A stretch of DNA of 17,072 nt. It comes from an uncultured Haemophilus sp. GTDB taxonomy: Bacteria > Pseudomonadota > Gammaproteobacteria > Enterobacterales > Pasteurellaceae. Made by a program: the position numbers and the translations under genes. Position 1 is the first letter of the stretch. Every line of letters starts with the position of its first letter. Location: assembly GCF_937976265.1 (NCBI RefSeq), contig NZ_CALJRX010000235.1, forward strand, positions 1 through 17,072, read 5' to 3'. Shown here piece by piece: positions 14,235 through 17,072 of this stretch. The notes below the pieces were generated by a model, which was not told the DNA's origin, ran no database searches, and worked only from the letters and a program-made list of their open reading frames with translations.

Positions 14235-15353
14235 ATGTTAGCCCAATCCTCTGTTGATGCCCCTTTTGCCCATTCTGTTTTACAATGGTATGAAAAGTTT
14301 GGGCGGAAAAATTTACCTTGGCAACAAAATAAAACTCTTTATGGTGTTTGGCTGTCCGAAGTGATGTTACAACAAACCCAAGTTTCTACCGTTATTCCTT
14401 ATTTTGAGCGATTTATCAAAACCTTTCCTAATGTGACCGCACTTGCTAATGCTTCGCAAGATGAAGTATTACATCTGTGGACGGGACTCGGTTATTACGC
14501 ACGTGCAAGAAATTTACATCAAGCCGCTCAAACCATTAGAGATGAATATCAAGGCGAATTTCCTACACAATTTGAGCAAGTTTGGGCATTAACGGGCGTG
14601 GGACGATCAACGGCAGGGGCAATTTTATCTTCTGTGCAAAATCAACCTTATCCGATTTTAGACGGCAATGTAAAACGCGTCCTTTCTCGTTATTTTGCTG
14701 TAGAAGGTTGGCCAGGCGAGAAGAAAGTCGAAAATCAATTATGGCAGTTGAGCGAACAGGTTACACCAACAACGAGAGTCGCTGAATTTAATCAAGCGAT
14801 GATGGATATCGGTTCGGCTATTTGTACTCGAACAAAACCTAAATGCGATCTTTGTCCTCTAAGTAAGGATTGTTTAGCCAATAAACTCGAAAAGTGGACG
14901 GAATTTCCTGGAAAGAAACCGAAAAAATCGTTGCCGGAAAAGCAGCGCTATTTTTTAATTTTATCTCATCAAGGAAAAGTCTGGTTGGAACAGCGTGAAA
15001 GTAAAGGCTTATGGGGCGGATTGTATTGTTTCCCTCAGTTTGATGATAAACAAACATTGCTGAATTTTCTGAAAGAACAAGGGATTACCGAGTATCAAGA
15101 ATGGGTAACTTTCCGTCATACGTTTAGTCATTTTCATTTAGATATCCATCCTATTTATGTTGAAGTCGATCGAAAATTTGAAGATGGCGATCGTTCAGAT
15201 TGGAAAAAATTGTCAGAAAAAGGAAAAGAATCTCAATCTGGTCTATTAAGTGCGGTCAAATATTGGTATGATCCAACGTCACCTGAACAGATCGGGTTAG
15301 CTCAGCCTGTGAAAAATTTATTAACGCAATTTGTAAGGAATTATTATGGCTAG
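14235..15353 (+). CDS. mutY: A/G-specific adenine DNA glycosylase
   Basis: Base-excision repair enzyme that removes adenine mispaired with 8-oxoguanine, preventing G:C to T:A transversions. The sequence shows the catalytic Glu42 in SEVMLQQTQV, the helix-hairpin-helix LTGVGRSTAGAIL at 119-131, the catalytic Asp143 in LDGNVKRV and the [4Fe-4S] ligands Cys197, Cys204, Cys207 and Cys213 (C-x6-C-x2-C-x5-C). The C-terminal Nudix-like domain that recognises 8-oxoguanine begins around residue 230. It is 372 aa, slightly longer than E. coli MutY (350). AGGAAAG supports the start. The stop overlaps the yggX start by eight bases, so the two are translationally linked. Two uptake signal cores (14436-14444 and 15248-15256) lie inside the coding region. 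Confidence 0.97.
   Translation: MLAQSSVDAPFAHSVLQWYEKFGRKNLPWQQNKTLYGVWLSEVMLQQTQVSTVIPYFERFIKTFPNVTALANASQDEVLHLWTGLGYYARARNLHQAAQTIRDEYQGEFPTQFEQVWALTGVGRSTAGAILSSVQNQPYPILDGNVKRVLSRYFAVEGWPGEKKVENQLWQLSEQVTPTTRVAEFNQAMMDIGSAICTRTKPKCDLCPLSKDCLANKLEKWTEFPGKKPKKSLPEKQRYFLILSHQGKVWLEQRESKGLWGGLYCFPQFDDKQTLLNFLKEQGITEYQEWVTFRHTFSHFHLDIHPIYVEVDRKFEDGDRSDWKKLSEKGKESQSGLLSAVKYWYDPTSPEQIGLAQPVKNLLTQFVRNYYG
14436..14444 (-). repeat. DNA uptake signal sequence inside mutY
   Basis: Perfect ACCGCACTT encoding part of NVTALANA in the sense frame. Confidence 0.88.
15248..15256 (+). repeat. DNA uptake signal sequence inside mutY
   Basis: Perfect AAGTGCGGT, followed by CAAA, encoding LSAVK near the C-terminus of MutY. 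Confidence 0.88.
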
Positions 15354-15618
15354 AACCGTTTTTTGCGAATATTTGAAACAAGATGCGGAAGGGTTGGATT
15401 TTCAACTGTATCCCGGTGAATTAGGTAAACGTATTTTTAATTCAATTAGTAAACAAGCATGGGGCGAATGGATCAAAAAGCAAACCATGTTAGTGAACGA
15501 GAAAAAACTCAATATGATGAATGCCGAACATCGTAAATTATTAGAAGAAGAAATGGTGAATTTCTTATTTGAAGGCAAAGATGTGCATATTGAAGGTTAC
15601 GTTCCCCCATCTAAATAA
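15346..15618 (+). CDS. yggX: Fe(II)-trafficking / oxidative damage protection protein YggX
   Basis: Small cytosolic protein linked to protection of iron-sulfur clusters from oxidation and to iron handling; in other gamma-proteobacteria it sits in the same mutY-yggX-mltC order. It has 90 residues, the normal length. It opens MARTVFCEYLKQDAEGLDF with the conserved Cys7, then has GKRIFNSISKQAWGEWIKKQTMLINEK-type core residues (here LVNEKKLNM) and a C-terminal GYVPPSK. The ATG lies inside the last codons of mutY, with AAGGA eight bases upstream. Function of the family is not fully settled, but the identity is clear. Its neighbour MutY is an iron-sulfur enzyme. Confidence 0.95.
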   Translation: MARTVFCEYLKQDAEGLDFQLYPGELGKRIFNSISKQAWGEWIKKQTMLVNEKKLNMMNAEHRKLLEEEMVNFLFEGKDVHIEGYVPPSK

Positions 15619-15627
15619 CAAAAGATT

Positions 15628-16707
15628 ATGAAAAAGTATTTATTATTGGCGCTACTTCCGCTTTTATATGCGTGTAGCGACTCGCCAAGCCATCGACGTG
15701 GCATTAATTATGACGAAGTGTTTGCAAAAGACACGCAAGGTTTAGATATTTTAACGGGTCAATTCTCCCATAATATCGATCGTATTTGGGGGGTAAATGA
15801 GCTTTTAGTGGCGAGCCGTAAAGATTACGTGAAATACACGGATTCTTTCTATACGCGTAGCCACGTAAGCTTTGACGAAGGTACAATTATTGTTGAAACT
15901 CAACAAGATCTTAATCGCTTACATAATGCGATTGTCCATACTTTATTGATGGGCTCGGATGCGAAAGGCATCGACTTATTCGCTTCTGGTGATGTGCCGA
16001 TTAGTACGCGTCCTTTCTTATTAGGTCAGGTCGTGGATAATAATGGTCAGCAAATTGCTAACCAAGTGATTGCAAGCAACTTCGCCACCTATTTAATCCA
16101 AAATAAATTGCAAACTCGCCGTTTACAAAATGGTAACACTGTGCAATTTGTGGTGATCTCAATGATTGCAAACCACGTTGAAGTGCGTGCACAAAAATAT
16201 ATTCCATTAGTCCGTAAAGCCGCAGAACGCTATGGCATTGATGAAAGCTTGATTTTAGGTATTATGCAAACAGAATCTAGCTTCAACCCGTATGCGATCA
16301 GTTATGCGAATGCAATCGGTTTAATGCAAGTGGTACCAAGCACAGCAGGTCGCGATGTATTTGCGATGAAAGGTAAAGGTGGACAGCCATCAACACGTTA
16401 CTTATATGATCCAGCAAACAATATTGATGCAGGTGTGGCTTATTTATGGATTCTACAAAATCAATATTTAGACGGTATCACCAATCCAACCTCTAAACGC
16501 TTTGCGATGATTTCGGCTTATAACAGTGGAGCAGGTGCGGTATTGCGAGTGTTTGATAGTGATAAAGATGAGGCAATCTATAAGATCAACCAGATGTATC
16601 CTGAACAAGTATATCGTATCTTAACGACCGCACACCCATCCTCACAAGCAAGAAACTACTTGTTGAAAGTGGATGCGGCTCAGAAGAAATTCCGTGTAAG
16701 ACGATAA
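15628..16707 (+). CDS. mltC: Membrane-bound lytic murein transglycosylase C
   Basis: Outer-membrane lipoprotein that cleaves peptidoglycan glycan strands to 1,6-anhydromuramyl products during wall remodelling. The signal peptide MKKYLLLALLPLLYAC ends in a lipobox, so Cys16 is the lipidated residue. An N-terminal domain (about 25-185) precedes an SLT-type lysozyme fold with the catalytic Glu216 in GIMQTESSFNPYA, the GLMQVVPSTAG motif (231-241) and ISAYNSGAG further on. The length, 359 aa, matches E. coli MltC. It starts nine bases after the yggX stop with only an A-rich, weak ribosome-binding region, so translation probably depends on coupling with yggX. Last gene of the mutY operon, closed by a hairpin terminator. 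Confidence 0.96.
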   Translation: MKKYLLLALLPLLYACSDSPSHRRGINYDEVFAKDTQGLDILTGQFSHNIDRIWGVNELLVASRKDYVKYTDSFYTRSHVSFDEGTIIVETQQDLNRLHNAIVHTLLMGSDAKGIDLFASGDVPISTRPFLLGQVVDNNGQQIANQVIASNFATYLIQNKLQTRRLQNGNTVQFVVISMIANHVEVRAQKYIPLVRKAAERYGIDESLILGIMQTESSFNPYAISYANAIGLMQVVPSTAGRDVFAMKGKGGQPSTRYLYDPANNIDAGVAYLWILQNQYLDGITNPTSKRFAMISAYNSGAGAVLRVFDSDKDEAIYKINQMYPEQVYRILTTAHPSSQARNYLLKVDAAQKKFRVRR

Positions 16708-16725
16708 TTTCAGAAATTAAATACC

Positions 16726-16763
16726 ATGCCCGAAAGACGTTTCTCTCGGGCATTATTTTTTCT
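16726..16763 (+). terminator. Terminator of the mutY-yggX-mltC operon
   Basis: ATGCCCGA (16726-16733) pairs with TCGGGCAT (16747-16754), followed by a T-rich run. It lies 18 bases after the mltC stop. Confidence 0.87.
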
Positions 16764-16767
16764 ATAA

Positions 16768-16776
16768 AGTGCGGTT
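16768..16776 (+). repeat. DNA uptake signal sequence
   Basis: Perfect AAGTGCGGT between the mltC terminator and the tRNA promoter; single copy, not part of a hairpin. Confidence 0.9.
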
Positions 16777-16875
16777 ATTTTTAATTGAGTTTTTCAAAAT
16801 ACGTTCTTTTTATAGACGTTTTGGTTATTAACCATTCAAACACACTAAATTTTTCACTTTTTTTGAATTTAGTTG

Positions 16876-16904
16876 TTGACCGATACCCGAAAAAATAGTT
16901 TAAT
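16876..16904 (+). promoter_or_regulatory. Promoter of the tRNA-Phe/Asn cluster
   Basis: TTGACC (16876-16881), a 17-base spacer and TTTAAT (16899-16904), followed by a GC-rich discriminator ACGCTCCG of the kind seen at stable RNA promoters under stringent control. Confidence 0.75.
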
Positions 16905-16940
16905 ACGCTCCGTTGTCAGGCAGTAGCCAATAACGATAAC

Positions 16941-17016
16941 GCCTCGATAGCTCAGTCGGTAGAGCAGGGGATTGAAAATCCCCGTGTCGGTGGTTCGATT
17001 CCGCCTCGAGGCACCA
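16941..17016 (+). tRNA. tRNA-Phe (anticodon GAA)
   Basis: Complete 76-base cloverleaf with encoded CCA. Acceptor arm GCCTCGA pairs with TCGAGGC. The anticodon stem is GGGGA/TCCCC with GAA at 16974-16976, and the T arm contains GGTTCGATTCC. Confidence 0.98.
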
Positions 17017-17018
17017 TT

Positions 17019-17072
17019 TCCTCCTTAGTTCAGTCGGTAGAACGGTGGACTGTTAATCCATATGTCGCAGGT
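17019..17072 (+). tRNA. tRNA-Asn (anticodon GTT), 3' end cut by the window edge
   Basis: Starts TCCTCCTTAGTTCAGTCGG, with anticodon GTT at 17052-17054 in GGACTGTTAATCC. The first 54 bases are present; the T arm and acceptor 3' strand are missing. It is two bases after tRNA-Phe and presumably co-transcribed with it. Confidence 0.95.

Noticed and set aside
1..17072. CRISPR array, insertion sequence, prophage or toxin-antitoxin pair
   Set aside because: No regularly spaced repeats, transposase or integrase signatures, or small paired genes were found on either strand. The tRNA genes at the right edge could be an integration site, but the window ends there.

Overview
The window looks like chromosome from a Haemophilus-type member of the Pasteurellaceae. 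Eleven perfect copies of the 9-base DNA uptake signal AAGTGCGGT/ACCGCACTT occur in 17 kb, the base composition is AT-rich, and the housekeeping proteins closely resemble gamma-proteobacterial orthologues. H. parainfluenzae or a close relative is my best guess, but the species cannot be fixed from the sequence. Both ends look like contig ends: the left end cuts an adhesin gene just after a suspicious inverted junction, and the right end stops inside tRNA-Asn.

Layout. (1) About 1-4350 is a surface and glycosylation block. It holds the 3' part of a trimeric autotransporter adhesin with its terminator, a GT8 glycosyltransferase on the same strand, and a convergent pair of GT2-type glycosyltransferases, one with a long helical TPR-like tail. 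This block has no uptake signals. (2) 4410-6835 holds gor (glutathione reductase) and, convergent to it, yafJ (class II amidotransferase), separated by an inverted uptake-signal pair that forms a terminator. (3) 7015-9202 is a minus-strand operon: promoter, preQ1-I riboswitch, yhhQ (queuosine-precursor transporter), then an aromatic-acid-type MFS transporter 14 bases downstream, closed by a strong hairpin terminator. (4) 9250-13689 holds two complete TonB-dependent receptors in tandem, one FepA-like and one FetA/FrpB-like. Each has its own promoter and a Fur-box-like site. (5) 13785-17072 is conserved core: rpmE on the minus strand with a structured leader, divergent mutY-yggX-mltC on the plus strand, and a tRNA-Phe/tRNA-Asn cluster with a strong stable-RNA promoter.

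How the genes fit together. The two receptors probably import ferric catecholate siderophores made by other bacteria, under Fur control; no siderophore synthesis, binding-protein or ABC permease genes are present here. The riboswitch operon most likely scavenges queuosine precursors when preQ1 is scarce, and the unassigned MFS gene in it is a good candidate for a related salvage role. The glycosyltransferases may decorate lipooligosaccharide or the neighbouring adhesin; the sequence does not decide which. No CRISPR array, insertion sequence, prophage or wholly new system was recognised. The best leads are the riboswitch-linked MFS transporter and the adhesin-glycosyltransferase neighbourhood.
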